From Campylorhamphus procurvoides (Eukaryota > Chordata > Aves > Passeriformes > Dendrocolaptidae), in contig WBMV01004775.1 in NCBI GenBank assembly GCA_013396655.1, positions 54,719 through 118,718 on the forward strand: a stretch of DNA of 64,000 nucleotides, given 5' to 3'. Below, one piece after another: positions 10,476 through 23,108 of this stretch. Each line of letters starts with the position of its first letter. Position 1 is the first letter of the stretch. A program made the translations under genes and the position numbers. The notes under the pieces are model-generated. The model did no database searches. It had not been told where the DNA came from and saw nothing but the letters and a program-made list of their open reading frames with translations.

Positions 10476-10553
10476 GAAGAAAGGGTAAGAGCTTACATGG
10501 CTATGCTTTCAGCGTTACAAGGAAAGGTGAACCAAAGTGCAGGTCCAACACAG
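10476..10553 (+). CDS. Weak candidate exon, 78 bases
   Basis: Preceded by a strong pyrimidine tract and CTATAG, and followed by CAG with GTTTGT. Frame 1 is open throughout with peptide EERVRAYMAMLSALQGK followed by VNQSAGPTQ. Another frame is also open, so coding is not demonstrated. Its phase (0 in, 0 out) does not fit the 8045 and 27118 candidates, so it could not be constitutively in the same reading frame. It may be a pseudo-exon. Confidence 0.18.
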
Positions 10554-13500
10554 GTTTGTGCTCTTATTATTTTCAAGTCACATTCTGAATTATATATTTA
10601 TCCTTTTAAAGACTTATTAATTGATTAATTTGGGAAGCTCAAGTTCAGCCACACTGTTCTCATTCTCTTGTTGTTGTTAAGCACTTGACTTCTCTGTAAA
10701 GGCAGTAATGTATTTTGCTTAAATTTTATTAAAAGTCCTAGAGTAAGCCCTTTTCTGTAAGTCCAGAAACTATTTCTTTCTTTTTGTAAATGGAGTTCTC
10801 TTCAGAAAATATGTTTTATAGCCATGAAAGGAGACAAGTAGAACAGTGACTGTTGGCTTTATGAACACTTTTCCCGAATAGTGGTTTCATTAAACTATTA
10901 CCAAAGTAGGGAAGATTTTTTTTTTAAATTTCATTTCCCCCTGAAGCTCTAAAATTAATTTCATAAATCCTAGATGAAATACAAAGAACCTTCTTAATCT
11001 TCATGTGAAGTTCTTCAGAGGCACCATAATAGCTTACCCACTGGGGCATAAGGCACAAAAACGCAACATCATGACCTGGGTTTGCTTGAGCCACATCAAA
11101 GTTTAATTCAGTCTTTTTACATGCCTGGTGATTAGATAGGCCTTCTATATATTGATTCATCTATCCCATATTGTGCTTGGAGACCTTGAAAATTACTTCT
11201 GAAACTGATACTAGTGCATTTGTAGACATCTGACAACATTATAGTCCCTCCCTTTTTATGTTTGTTACATTTACCAGTTAGTGAACGAATATTAATAAGC
11301 TCTTCCACTGTCCTTGGAGAAAGGTACTGGACGTGTCTCAGTCTGCTTGTATCTAATTTGGATATGTGGCCTTCTAAACAGCCAACATTAATCTTGTCAG
11401 CATGGTGAAAGAATTCCATGCTATACAATATAAACTGATAGATTTTCAGCTGCATGCATTCTCATCTCTTATCTTTTTTTTCTGAGTATTGGACTGTGTT
11501 AGACATCATAGAGAACATTAAAAAAACCCCATGAAGTGTTACTCTTTTTTTCAAATGGCAAGTACTTGCTCACTCTGTGCTTTCTCTGTTCTTGGAACAG
11601 TATCTTAATAAACTGACCTATGATTGTACTTTCATGAAAATCTTAATTTCAATCTGTCACTTCAGAAGTCCTTGCAAAAATCAGGAAGCCCAAGACATCG
11701 ATCATTATAACTATGTAAATCATTAAATTTAATTTTATACTGGGAAATCATAGATTTGTATGTACTGAAGTTCTTTGCCCCACATTATATTTAATAACAT
11801 TCCTCTATATACATTTCTCCTCCTACAGATTTTATTATTTTGACAACAGCAAATCCTTAAGAGAAAAGATTACATTTACTGGAGATGAGTCACTGGGAGA
11901 CCAAAGAATTTAAATAATTTTCTTATAGCTACAAAGTGCAAAGATTTATTTTGAGTACTTCTTTTTGACTTATTGTCATTTTCTAATCAGTGTGAGTACT
12001 TCCAGTAGAAATCAAAGGGCTTAGATTTCATTATACATGAGAACATGGATTTTTAACATTCGTATTAATCATGTCAGCAGACGTTACAGGCAGAACAGAT
12101 GATGTAAAAGAATAAGCAGGGCAAGGGGATTTTGGGTTATATATGACTTAGAAGGATGTCAAAGCAAAACAACTTTCAGCTCTGTTAACAGTGTTAACAA
12201 AGTTAATCCTGACTGTTCATTTCAAGCTGCCTGTTCACCCTATGACAGCTATTTTAAGAGAAGATCAGCTGTGGAATGAGGGTCTGGGAGTATAAAATTA
12301 GTCAGGTGTTAGTGACCAAAGAAATTGATACCATAAAGTAAGTAATAAATATCTAACAATTAGATCACAACTCTTTTTCAGGATTACTTGGCCCATCTTT
12401 GTAGTAATATGTGGACTATTTATAAACACGAACATATTCCAGTACAATAATAATAAAGATAGATGTCTGTGCTGTGGAAATCAATTTTCCTTCCATAGGT
12501 AATGCTGATGTACACTTTATTTCCAATGCTAATTTTTAACCAAGGTGAAAGGAAGGCTGGATGAAGGAGATGAAAAGTTGAAGTTGAAAGCCATAATTGA
12601 AGGAGAAATGGAATTTAGTCACAAATAAAGTGAAGAGCACATGTGAGGCAGAAGTATTTTAACAGATGTTATGAAGTACAGCACACAAAGTGAGGTGATA
12701 CAGACAAATGATAGTGCATCCGAGGCATATATCTGGAAAAAAAAAGGCTCTAAGAGATAAGAAGGTATGACAATGAACTAAAATTTTAGAAATTTAGGAA
12801 CATGGAGTTTCTGTCTTTGCTCTCCTGATTGAAGGGAAAGTCTTTTGAGTTTCACTCCTCAGTGATTTGATTTAGCTGTTTTGTAGTCATGAAGTTATGA
12901 ATAGTCGTATCAAGAATGTAAAAACATATATTGGATGTGCTGCATTGGCAAATTTTAAGTGTCATTCCTGAAACTCTTCTAAATGAAGTCAGATTTCATT
13001 GCTCAACATATTAAAAATTAATAAAGTCAGGAATCTGAAATTATAGGATGCTGCAAAAATGCTGGTTGCAACAGAATGAAAACATTACTGTTCAGAGACA
13101 AAAATAAATGCAAGTAATTAGAAAGCTGATAAAGACAGGATTTTTTCCAGATATCTGCATGAAATAAGTAGAAATTACCTGGAAGAAATAATTAAAACAC
13201 TCAATTAAATACAAGATGAAAAGGATATCTTGCCAAAAGTTTCTAAGGTCAGAACTGTGGCTGTATGTGCCCAACTTTACTTACAAGTCAAGATACAAAT
13301 AAATAAACATAGTTAAGTGCAGCTTCTGTGGATTTGAGTCTAGCTTGCGTGATGGTGTACTGCCACTGTAAGTGCAAATTGCACATTATCAATGAATGTT
13401 GTGCTCTTAGATTTTTCTTTTCTATTCTTTTGTGTATGCAATATCATGTTCTAATCCTAATTAGGCATGGGAAAATACGTGGTAATAAAAAGTACATGGT

Positions 13501-14089
13501 TATGCATCAGTGCTGGAAGAGGTTAGTTGAGAATAATTAATAAATATATAAATACATTGTTAAAAAGAATAAAAATGTGTCCTTCCATTAGTGGTTTTCC
13601 ATGGAAACTACTTGGAAAAGCATTTTTACCATACTCAGGATTAAAAACAGGTTTTTTGGAAACAAGAAGTCTGGCAACAGTTTGTCAGACTCATTCATGG
13701 AGTCATGAATCTTTCTGTATCAGCTGATATGCGCCTGAGTACAATCAGTTTTACATATTTTACTCTGATGTTACAATGGTTTATGACCATCGAAACACTC
13801 TTGTGACATGCAAAATGCATCCAGCTGTAAGACACGAACCATAATAAAATGCCAGTCAAAGGACCTGAACTCTTGCCTCTTTCTTAGGAGACCAAACTGC
13901 CACTGAAACAGCATGGAGGGTTGAGTTTGTGTGTGTGGTCTGTGTGGTTTTGGGACGTTTGTTTGTTTTTTCGTTTGGTTTGGTGTTGATGCTATTTATT
14001 TATTACTCAGGTATGCTGTTGGCACTGGGAATCAGCAATCGTTTAATCTAAAAATCTATTCTACAATGTAACACAGCTCAGTTACACTT
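10554..14089. other. AT-rich non-coding DNA
   Basis: Several ORFs of 60-107 codons occur on both strands (for example 11132-11455 minus). None shows a domain, splice context or codon pattern I would trust. No transposon was recognised here. Confidence 0.55.
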
Positions 14090-14345
14090 TACGGAATAAT
14101 AAATTAAAACCTCTGCGGAGTCCTAAACGAGCTGAAAGCTCCCCCTGCTGTTGCAGAGCATTAGGAGATGAGTCATCCCTCTCGCTTTAGTATTTAAAAG
14201 AGAAGATGAGATCAAACGCTGTAAACAAGCTAATGGTCAAAAAATGTTTATTTCAGTGATGACATTTTCAGCTGATGACAGGAAGAAGCTAATACGTTTG
14301 CATTAATATTAAATTACTGCAAGAATCGGGACAGAAAAGAAAAAG
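14090..14345. promoter_or_regulatory. Candidate regulatory element
   Basis: This short block differs from its neighbours: several CpG dinucleotides in otherwise CpG-poor DNA, an AP-1-type TGAGTCA at 14169-14175, a forkhead-like GTAAACA at 14221-14227, a nearby CTAATGG, and repeated TGATGACA/GATGACAGG motifs around 14257-14282. Such clustering is typical of enhancers, but every motif is short and conservation cannot be assessed here. Confidence 0.2.
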
Positions 14346-14941
14346 CAGCTCAGTTAAATCAAAAGAGGAAAAATGTTAACCATAAAATCTCTTTTTAAAA
14401 CTGTGTTGCTACTTAACATAGAGAGGAATATTCAAGGCATTTGGATAGATGCCTTTATAGCACTCTGCATATTAACAATGTGCTTCTCTCTCCATAAAAT
14501 TAAAAAATCAGGTGATGGAGGGATACATACAACTAAAGAACCTGCTTTTGAGAACTGATTTAAGGACAATATCAACCATATTTTGCGATACATTATGCAA
14601 AGAACATGCCATCATCAGATTAGATTGCATATTCCACTAGGGTAATAGGACATGAACCAGAGAAATTGGATTGATGGGAATTATAGGAAAGTACCTGAAT
14701 AGCATCCAGATAGAAGAAACAAACTGGATCTTTGATTCTTTTTCTATTTCCTGAATTGTGCTTCTGATATCTTTGACAGGAGGAGTAGAATCATAATTCT
14801 CACTTCTACTGTGTTTTATTCTCCTTGGAGTGCTCTTCACACATCACTGTCTTGATATATGTCAGCCAAACATATAACAGGATATTCATGTCTATTTTGT
14901 CCTCAGATTACACAATCTACAGCTATCTTGGCTTGTCTTTC

Positions 14942-15908
14942 TAGTGGGTTGACCACAGCTGGTTGGCAGATACCCACACAGCTCATTCTCACCAGGACAA
15001 GGGGGACGAAATAAGACGAAAAGGCTTGTGGGTCAAGACAAAGATAGACAGATCACTGCTCTGTTACTGTCACATGCAAAGTAGACTCCACTTGGGCAAA
15101 ATTAATTTAGTGCATTGCCCATAAAATAAGATAAGGATTGTGAGAAAGCTAGACAAAAAAACCTCCATAAATATCTTACCTCTATCTGTCCACTCTTCTT
15201 CTCAGGTTCACCTTCCCCCCCTTCACTCCTGACTCTTCTACCTCCTTCCCTCCAAGGCCCAGGGGAATGGGGAATAGGGGGCTGCAGTCAGTCCATAACA
15301 GCTCCTCTCTTCTGCTTCTTCCTTCTCACACTTTCTTCTGCTCCAGTATGAGGCCCCTCTAGAGGCTGCAGTGCTTTGGGATAAACCTGCTCCGCTGTGG
15401 ATTTTCCACAATCTCCAGCCTATCAGGAGATACCCACCTGCTGTGGTGCAAAGCCTTCCATGGTCTGCAAGGAAACACCTGCTCTACTGGGGTGTCTCCT
15501 CCCCTCGTGCCTCCTCCCTCTCTGTCCTCAGGGCTCACAGGGCTGTTTCTCCCTGGGTTGCCCTCACTCAGCCATGGCTGCAGGGCAGCATTTTGCCCTC
15601 CCTTGCCCAGGCTTTCCCCGGGGCTGAGGAGTTCAGCTGTGCCCTGCCCTGGGACTGATGGAGTCTCTGGGACCAGCTGTGTCCAGGCAAGGAGAGCATA
15701 GGCTATGTTGTATGGTCAGCCAGGGGGTGTCCCCTCCTAACCTCCTGTAGAACCCCAGCCTACTCTGAGCACCTGGGGAAGAGTAGGAACAGCTTAGCAA
15801 TAGCTGTAACACTGGTATGTTACTAGCACAGCATTAGCCACAAATGCAGAGTGAAGAGACTGCTACGAAGAAAGTCAGCCCCAGAACTCTATGCCTCCAT
15901 CCCAGCTA
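14942..15908 (-). mobile_element. Avian ERVL-type LTR (solo, degraded)
   Basis: This matches the arrangement of a common avian ERVL LTR read on the minus strand. At the left edge is the ghost of its 3' terminus (GTGGGTTGACCACAGCTGG). Next come the polyadenylation region (AATTAATTTAGTGCATTGCC), then the C-rich U3/R with repeated 'ctgctcc..tgg' units (15345-15500), and the U3 end (GAAGAAAGTCAGCCCC) near 15870. No internal gag, pol or env sequence adjoins it, so it is a solo LTR or an isolated remnant. It is clearly older than the copy at 61936. The ORFs in it are chance frames. Confidence 0.72.
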
Positions 15909-16592
15909 TAGAATCATGGAATGGTTGGTGTTGGAAGGGACCTTAAAGGTCTAGGTCCAGCCCCCTTGCAAAAAGCAGGACACCTTCAACTGGATAATGT
16001 GACTCACAGTCCCATCCAACCTGGCCTTGAACATTTCCAGGGATGGGTCATCCACCACCACCTTGGGAAATATACTCCAGTGTTTCACCAGCCTCATTGT
16101 AAAAAAACTTGTTTCTTATATCTGATCTAAATTGACCGTCCTTCAGTTTCAAGCCCTTACCTTCTGTTCTTTTGCAACAGGCCCTGCTAAAAAGTTTGTC
16201 CCTATTTTTCTTGTAGGCCCCTGTTAAGAGTTGAAAGGGCACAATGAGGTCTTCCAGGAGCCTTCTCTTTCTCCAAGCTGAACAGCTCTCTTAGCCTGTC
16301 TTCATAGGAGAGGTGCTCCAGCCCCCTGATGAATTTTGTGGCCCTCCTCTGGATTCCAACAGGTCCCTGCCTTCCCTTGTGCTGAGGATCTCATATCTGG
16401 ACACAGCACTCCAGATGAGGTCTCTCCAGAGCATAGTAGAGGGATCATATCCTTTGACCTGCTGGCCAGACTTCTGAGATAACCCAGGATACGTCTGGCT
16501 TCATGGGCTGCAAGCACATGTTGCTGGCTCATATCCAGGCTTTCATCCATCAGCACCCCCAAGTCCTTCTCATCCAGGCCCAGTTTTGTTCA
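15909..16592 (-). mobile_element. CR1 LINE 3' fragment
   Basis: The 3' tail TAGAATCATGGAATGGTTGG is at the left, followed by 3' UTR (GGAAGGGACCTTAAAGGTC; GGGATGGGTCATCCACC). The ORF2 C-terminus then reads on the minus strand to about 16590 (16302-16562 includes MGVLMDESLDMSQQHVLAAH and SLASRSKDMIPLL). It is 5' truncated, as is usual for CR1, and frameshifted. It abuts the ERVL LTR edge within a base or two, suggesting it inserted at the LTR boundary or that one trimmed the other. Confidence 0.9.
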
Positions 16593-17414
16593 CAGTGAAC
16601 CTCTTAAGCTCCGAGTCTTTGGTTGCTTATAGTCCACTCTTGATTTCAGATTATGAGATCTTACCTATTGTGGCACTTTATCACATTTCACAGGGAAAGT
16701 GTGAAAAGTTTAGTTTCTAATATCATTGTCTGGTTGTACACCTTTCTTGTATCTAGAAATGTTTGGGGGGCTTTTATTTCTTTTTTTTTTCCCTTTCCTT
16801 TTTTTTATTTAACGTTCTGATCTAAGGTTCCATTCGCAGGCTCTATCTATGTCATAACCGAAATCTAGTTTTCTTCTGTCAGTATTATTCTAAGTAGCTC
16901 TTTGATTTTTAGTTCCCTCTTTTTAACTGATTTATCTTATAAGGTAAAAGGGTTGTTGAGTACTTGCCTCCCCTCATTTGGATTCTGAGTGTTCATCATG
17001 TCAAAGATGCTACACAGTATCTTTCTTAACATTGAATAATTAATTAATAATACTTCTTAATGAAAAAAAAACCTACTTATAAGTACCCATTCAGCACATT
17101 GCTTTTGATTTCCATGTTTTATTTGGTGACAACTGTCATATCAATACATCATGTTACTAACTGTAGAATAAAATGTCTTTAAAAAGTCTTGTTACTTGTA
17201 CTCAAAATATTCGCTATTGTTTTAAGAAGGAATCTCAAATCTCTTGGTAGTCCTGCATAAAAGAAAATTTAATTGATCTCAAGTGACTTAACTAATAAAA
17301 CTGTTTCATATTTGAGCTTGTCTAAAGTTCAAAGCAGGATTCACTGATGAATAATATAGCCCAACCCTCTTAGAGGCACGGTCTTTTCCTGAGAATATTT
17401 CTTTCTCTCTAGTC
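16593..17414. other. Non-coding DNA, no feature seen
   Basis: AT-rich with a few T runs. No exon or repeat family is recognised. Confidence 0.6.
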
Positions 17415-17497
17415 TGAAGGGGTCACTTGAAGTGACCACTTCACTGGGCAACCTGTTCCAAAGCTTGACAACCCTTTTGATAAAGAAGTGAAATTAT
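17415..17497 (-). mobile_element. Short CR1 fragment
   Basis: ACTGGGCAACCTGTTCCAAAG, then CTTGACAACCCTTTTGATAAAGAAGTG, matches the CR1 3' UTR (minus strand). Only about 70-80 bases are convincing. It is an old remnant. A perfect 17-base palindrome (17421-17437) sits at its left edge. Confidence 0.6.
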
Positions 17498-20400
17498 TGT
17501 AGGGAGAAGTGGAGTCAGGTTTCAGGGAGAAGTTTCAAGGAAATACTTGAAAATATAGTAATGTGTATACTGGACAGAGATAAGCAGCTCATTATTGTTT
17601 CAAAGGGTCAAAGTTGGATTTGGCTCTGTCTCTATTGAAGACTGACTAGTGGGATATCCTTGCTCTCTTCTTCCTGAGAACACTTTCTATGTGCTTCAAG
17701 GAAAAATCAGCTAAAAACGCTTAAAAAAAAGAAAAAAATCTAAGCAACAACTTGTGTTTTTACCTAGAGCTGGTTAGGAAATGTTCTAAGAAGCTGATAA
17801 TGCAGGGTACTAGCTGGATTAAGACAAAGTCATGAGTCTGTGGCTCAAGTGATTCAACAGGAAAACTGATTTAGCCAAGGCTGCCAGCTCAGGATAAGGA
17901 AAAATAAGACCATGCTAATATAGCTAAAAATCAAATTATACAGATATCCAATTGTTAGGGTTCTTTTGTTGTTTTAAAAATGATTGCTGTAATAATATAA
18001 GCCCTGAAAATTCTCATTTTAAAAAATATAACTTATACAAGAGCATAGCAGAACATACAATTGTTTTCTGTATAGGGTAGAAGACAGATGAGAAGTAGAA
18101 ATTATTTTTGGATCTAAGTTTTTTTTCACACAATTTTAGGTTAAATACACCTTGGCAGCTGAAAAATATACTCAGTTTTGGTCATCGGTTTTTATTCTTG
18201 AATTCTGTATATGAACAGAGATGAACAAAAAGCAAATTAGAGTTAGTATTTTGATTGATACGCAAGAGAAGAAGGAAGAAACCTCTACCTTCCATTACAG
18301 AAAAATAAAGTTCTGTCAAATGGCAACAGAGTGACATGACAAACTTTATATAAAAATTATTTACATATACCATTTAAATCTTCATACACAGTCCTCCTGT
18401 CTTCGATATATTGATCAAAGGGTGAGAAGGAAAAACCTATAAATCATATTAGCATTAGTTCTGCTTCAGAAATAATCAGTGCTTGGTTTACCATCTTAAA
18501 GGTACATGTGATACATACTGATCAGTGGGCTGCTAACAAAAATCATTTAATGTCTATGGGGTTCCAAAATCCATGAGGGAGTAACAAGAAAATGATGCAA
18601 ATGTCAACAAATGGTGAACATCAGCATTAGGCTTAACTGACCTAGTACATCAGATCTTTTTCCTTTTTTTTTTTTTTTAATATCCTTCTCAGGATTTTTG
18701 CAGTTTATTTTGACACAAACATTATGTTTTGGGGAAAGGGCTGGTTCTTTTTGTAGCTGTGCATAAAAATAGAAAATGCTCCGTGCAACTACATCGTTAG
18801 AGGTGCAGCTTGGTCTCAAGGGTGGTAAAATAGCATAGAGTTTGAGAATCTGCCACTGAATTGGCTTGGATGATGTTTTTTGCTAAGAGTGTGGTCAATG
18901 TCACTGTGTCACTGTCATAATTGTCATTACATTGGAAAAGAATTTGTTACTTTTCCTTTCAGGAATATTGAACATCTATGCACTATTGCAACACAATGAG
19001 AATAAGTATGTTCGTATTGATAACGTATTACTGGAATTCTGTCCTAGATTTTATTGCTGTCAATGCTTCTATAAAATATAATTCTATGTTCTGGTTTCTG
19101 AGGTGCTAGTAAACTTTATAAGTAATAAAGTATAACTGTAATTCTGTTTCCATGGATTAAAAATGAGTTTCTTGTTCAGTCATTATTTCTCCTATTCCAT
19201 TTGTGCATGCTTAAAGTGTGCCTGAACAACTTTTTTACTAATTCCTAAAAGTATCCTTCAGTGATCCTAAAAATACTCCATACTGGAAATAAAAAAATGC
19301 AACTCTTTTTAGGGCTCCTGAACTAGCAATAGCAAACTTTTGAATGGTTCCAGTGACTCATATATTGCAGCATGTTTTCACTTAAGTTGTTTGGGTATAC
19401 TTGAGGATGGAGGAAAACAAGATGAGCACCCCTAACAAGTTTAAAGTCAGCTTCCATGTATGAACAGAAGGTGACTATTAAGATAGTGGGTTTGTCCATA
19501 AATACTGCCTCAGAGGAAGAGATAAACTTAGTGGCTGCATTTTCTAAATTGTTATTACTAGAGTGAGGATCATTGATCTAGTACTGCTAGAGGAATTTTT
19601 GCTATCATTCACTGATATAGAGCTGTGGTATTTTTCAAGGCCTCAAGTGAGCTCCCCACAACTCAATGCATGGTAGTAATCACTGGCAATAGAAAGGTAC
19701 CTTTCTCCTCTTCTTATATCTGTGATACCAATCCTTACCACATCTCACACATATCATCAAAGGTTCTACATGAAACTAGAACTGGTCAATTTCCCTTGCC
19801 AGTATTTGAACCAAAATATTGTTCTGAGTAAAATTAAGTTTTCAAGAAATTTTAATTTGTTTTGAAAACATTCTTTTTCCTTCTTTTTTCTGCTTCTATT
19901 TTTTCTGTACAGCGAACATTATTAATTCAATTCTGGCAGTGATCAAATTGCCATTTGAACACTTAGTATTTAAGCAATACTTTCTCTTAATATTAAGGCA
20001 TTTTCCAGTGATATTCTCATATGTTGAAATCCTGTGTAGAAGTGCATAACAGGGCAGGTCTAGAGTTTTATCTGCAAGGTATGGAACTTCATCTTTTTCT
20101 ACACAAATTTGAGTCTATGCCATTTTAGGAATGGTAACAGATGGTGATGGTTATTTAGCTGAACGTTTTTATTAGAACTGATATTCTCCTCAGATATAAT
20201 ATGTTGTGTTCAGTTAACTGCATATTCTGATAGGGATGAATGGCACTGCTAACCTGTACAGCTCTGCTGATTTTTCACTGCTATGTTTTAGGGAGAGGTA
20301 GTGAATAACAGTCTTCTAACGGAGAAGAGCAATTTAATCACCATTTCTTTTGGACATTTATATAAAATCACTTGGAGAGCTGACAGATTCTAGAGATGAA

Positions 20401-20858
20401 AGTATCAAAACCCAGTTCACCTAAACCTTATCTATGCCTCACTATTGACTTGCTGTTTTTTAAAAAAAGCAATGAAGTGAATCAGTCATTCAAAACTCTA
20501 CATAGATTCTAGATATTTGTGTGAGGATGGAACGTGGTTTGAAGCATATGTGCATGCCTTGGAGGACTCAGTGTTTCCCAAGTGGATTCAATCAAGTTTA
20601 ATGGTTTGGTGGGTAGTGAGCAGAAGGGGAAAAAAGGTTATTCAAGCCCTAGAATTAAATACAGAAGTTTGTGTTTTATTAGTAGTCAAAGATAGCAATG
20701 ATAATCATTGAAAATATTTAGAATATCAAACCTCTTATTCTTTTGTTCACCATCCTAGCAAGTGATCCTTGTACTTAATCTTCAGGTTGTCCTAACAATT
20801 ATGCACCTTTTATTGCAACCCTTTTCCAAAACCTCTTTCCAAGCACTCATGAGACATT
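17498..20858. other. Non-coding DNA
   Basis: No recognised gene or repeat. ORFs of 60-71 codons (18182-18373, 18604-18819, 19625-19831, 20517-20711) lack any domain or splice support. Confidence 0.6.
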
Positions 20859-21048
20859 CACGGAATCACAGAGCTGGAAGGGACCCACAAGGATCATCGA
20901 GTCCATCTCCTGCCCCTGCATAGGAGCATCCACAACAGTCACACCATGTGACTGAAAGCATTGTCCAAATGCTTCTTGAATTCTCTCAGGCTTGGTACTG
21001 TGATCACTGCCCTGGGGAGCCTGTTCCAGTGCCCAAACACCCTCTGGC
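20859..21048 (-). mobile_element. CR1 LINE 3' fragment
   Basis: The 3' tail GGAATCACAGAGCTGGAAGG is followed by GACCCACAAGGATCATCGAGTCC and by CCTGGGGAGCCTGTTCCAGTG. It is severely 5' truncated, and CR1 similarity stops at about 21046. It has the same 3' UTR type as the element at 31879, different from those at 15909 and 22768. Confidence 0.88.
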
Positions 21049-22767
21049 TACTTTATTTGGTAAAATTTATGTGACAGCAGTGAAAAAAATCCCTCGTTGC
21101 AACTGAAGCTGTGAAACTGATATTGTACTTCCATAATACAGTACTTAATGTATTATTTACATGTAGCTTTTCACATTTATGAGTCCTTACATTAGTCACC
21201 TGAAACATTTCATCAACATTTTGTGTCCTAAAGACAAGCACATACTGTAGGTCTTTTCATAAATGCTATCCTTTCACCACTCACCTACAATGCAAGGAAG
21301 CTGGGATATTTAGCTTCTTTTATACTTAATAAACATGTTATTGATTCCTTGTCCCTGCCATCCTTCTTGTTTCACAAGACAAGCAAAAAGTGACATGATT
21401 TTGCGCTTTCCATGATCATGTAACTCCTGTGGGGCAACGTTTCTATTATGTGGAATTGCTGTCTATAGTAATGTGTTCTCATTTCTTGTGTGCTTGCAGG
21501 GGTGTTACACTGTCTAGTGCAATGACAACACTTCACTTACAAAATTTTAGCATTAAGCTTTGTGGCTTTTATGATTTTTTTTTAATGCAACAGAGAGATT
21601 GGTTATTAGGCTGAAATATGGATTTGCTTACTTATTCTACAAATAAATGAATATTACCTAATGAAGTCAAGCACAGTTGCTTATATGATCTGAATTTCAT
21701 TCTGCATGATATAAATGAGCTTATTCCTTAAACAGAGTCTGCTAGATGCAAATGTGTAACTAAAAATTCTGTAAACTAGGGCAGCAATGAAAAATCTTCA
21801 CAGTTTCAAAATACTGAATTTGAATAAGAATACACAAAATTAGAATATGCACAGCTTAGCTCATTGTTATATTTTCTTAAAATCTAATTCTTTTGCCCAT
21901 AACTGCTGTTTGCATTTGATGTAACTTCTACATGTTCAGGTTTTCTTGTCAATTTCCATATCATAATGCACTGTATCATAACTTCATAATAAATTGAAAT
22001 AATTTGCTGTTGATAGCATTAGCATAATTTAGAAATTGTTCAGCTGAGAGAAATTAACGTTCTATAAGGTAAAGGGGAAACAGTTACCTTGGTTTTGTGC
22101 CATAGAGTGGATATCATACATACAACGACATTGAAACTTTCTTCTCAAAAGTTGTTTGGTCACTGTGAATCAGCTATACAACCATTGTTAGTTTTTGAAG
22201 GAAAAAAAAACAACAAACCGCAACCCAAAACCAAACCAACAAACAAAAAAAAACCTTAAGAAAAACCCCAACAAAACCAACAAAACCCCAAATCAAAAAA
22301 ACTCACTTCAAGGTTTTCTGATACATATAAATGTAGCATCAATTTGCAGTTTCCTAGTGTATATTTTATTTAAATTTATTTTCTATCTGTGTGGATGTTT
22401 TGATTTTTTAAACTTTTAGTTTGTGTCTCCTGATAGAAGCAAACGGTTACCTTATCCTCTTTTGTTTCTTGTCTGATTTTCCAGTGGTTCTCATGCTAAC
22501 CTTATGCTTTGCGTTTTGCATTTCATCACCGATACTTGTGTTCTTCAGCTCATTTTAAAGCCCAGGTGTTGCAATTATCCAGATTAGCATTTGCAGGGGA
22601 GGTACATCACATTAAAACTTCTTTTGGAGATTGGAGATAATGCACATTTTGTTTGAGATTTGGCACTGCCTGCCTAGGCATCCAGTGCTAGAATTTGCAA
22701 AAGGAGGGAACAGTTAGACTAAATGTTCATGCCAAAGGTATATTTAAACTATCTGGATTTGCTGTTT
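21049..22767. other. Non-coding DNA
   Basis: No exon recognised. It contains the A-rich simple repeat at 22202-22301. Confidence 0.6.
22202..22301 (+). repeat. A-rich (CAAA/CAACAAA) low-complexity tract
   Basis: About 100 bases of only A and C with a single T and a few G. It explains the lysine/asparagine/proline-rich ORF that overlaps it. Confidence 0.9.
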
Positions 22768-23108
22768 CATAGAATCATAGAATGACTCGGTTGGAAGGGA
22801 CTCTAAGATTCCTTGTTCCAACTTCCTGACATGTACTGGGAAGCTTTCTATGAGACCTACTGGGCTCAGAGTCCCATCCAACATGGCATTGTACAATTCC
22901 AGGGATGGGGCATCCACAGCTTCTCTGGGCAACCTGTTCCAGTGCTTCACCAACGTCACAGTAAAGAATTACTTCCTGATATCTAATCTAACCCTATTTT
23001 CTTCCAGTCTAAAGCCATTACCCCTTTTCCTTTCCCTAATACCCATGTAAAAAGTCCCTCTCCAGACCTCTTGTAAACCCTCTTTAAGTGCTGGAAATCT
23101 GCTATTGG
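22768..23108 (-). mobile_element. CR1 LINE 3' fragment
   Basis: A well-preserved tail CATAGAATCATAGAATG is followed by GGTTGGAAGGGACTCTAAGATTCC, CCAGGGATGGGGCATCCAC, GGGCAACCTGTTCCAGTGC and AAAGAATTACTTCCTGATATC. It is 5' truncated near 23108. The minus ORF at 22744-22959 is 3' UTR translation and not a protein. Confidence 0.92.

Noticed and set aside
15371..15701. Three overlapping plus-strand ORFs of 69-95 codons
   Set aside because: They are translations of the C-rich part of the other ERVL LTR.
22195..22419. Lys/Asn/Pro-rich 74-codon ORF
   Set aside because: Its first half is the A/C-only low-complexity tract.
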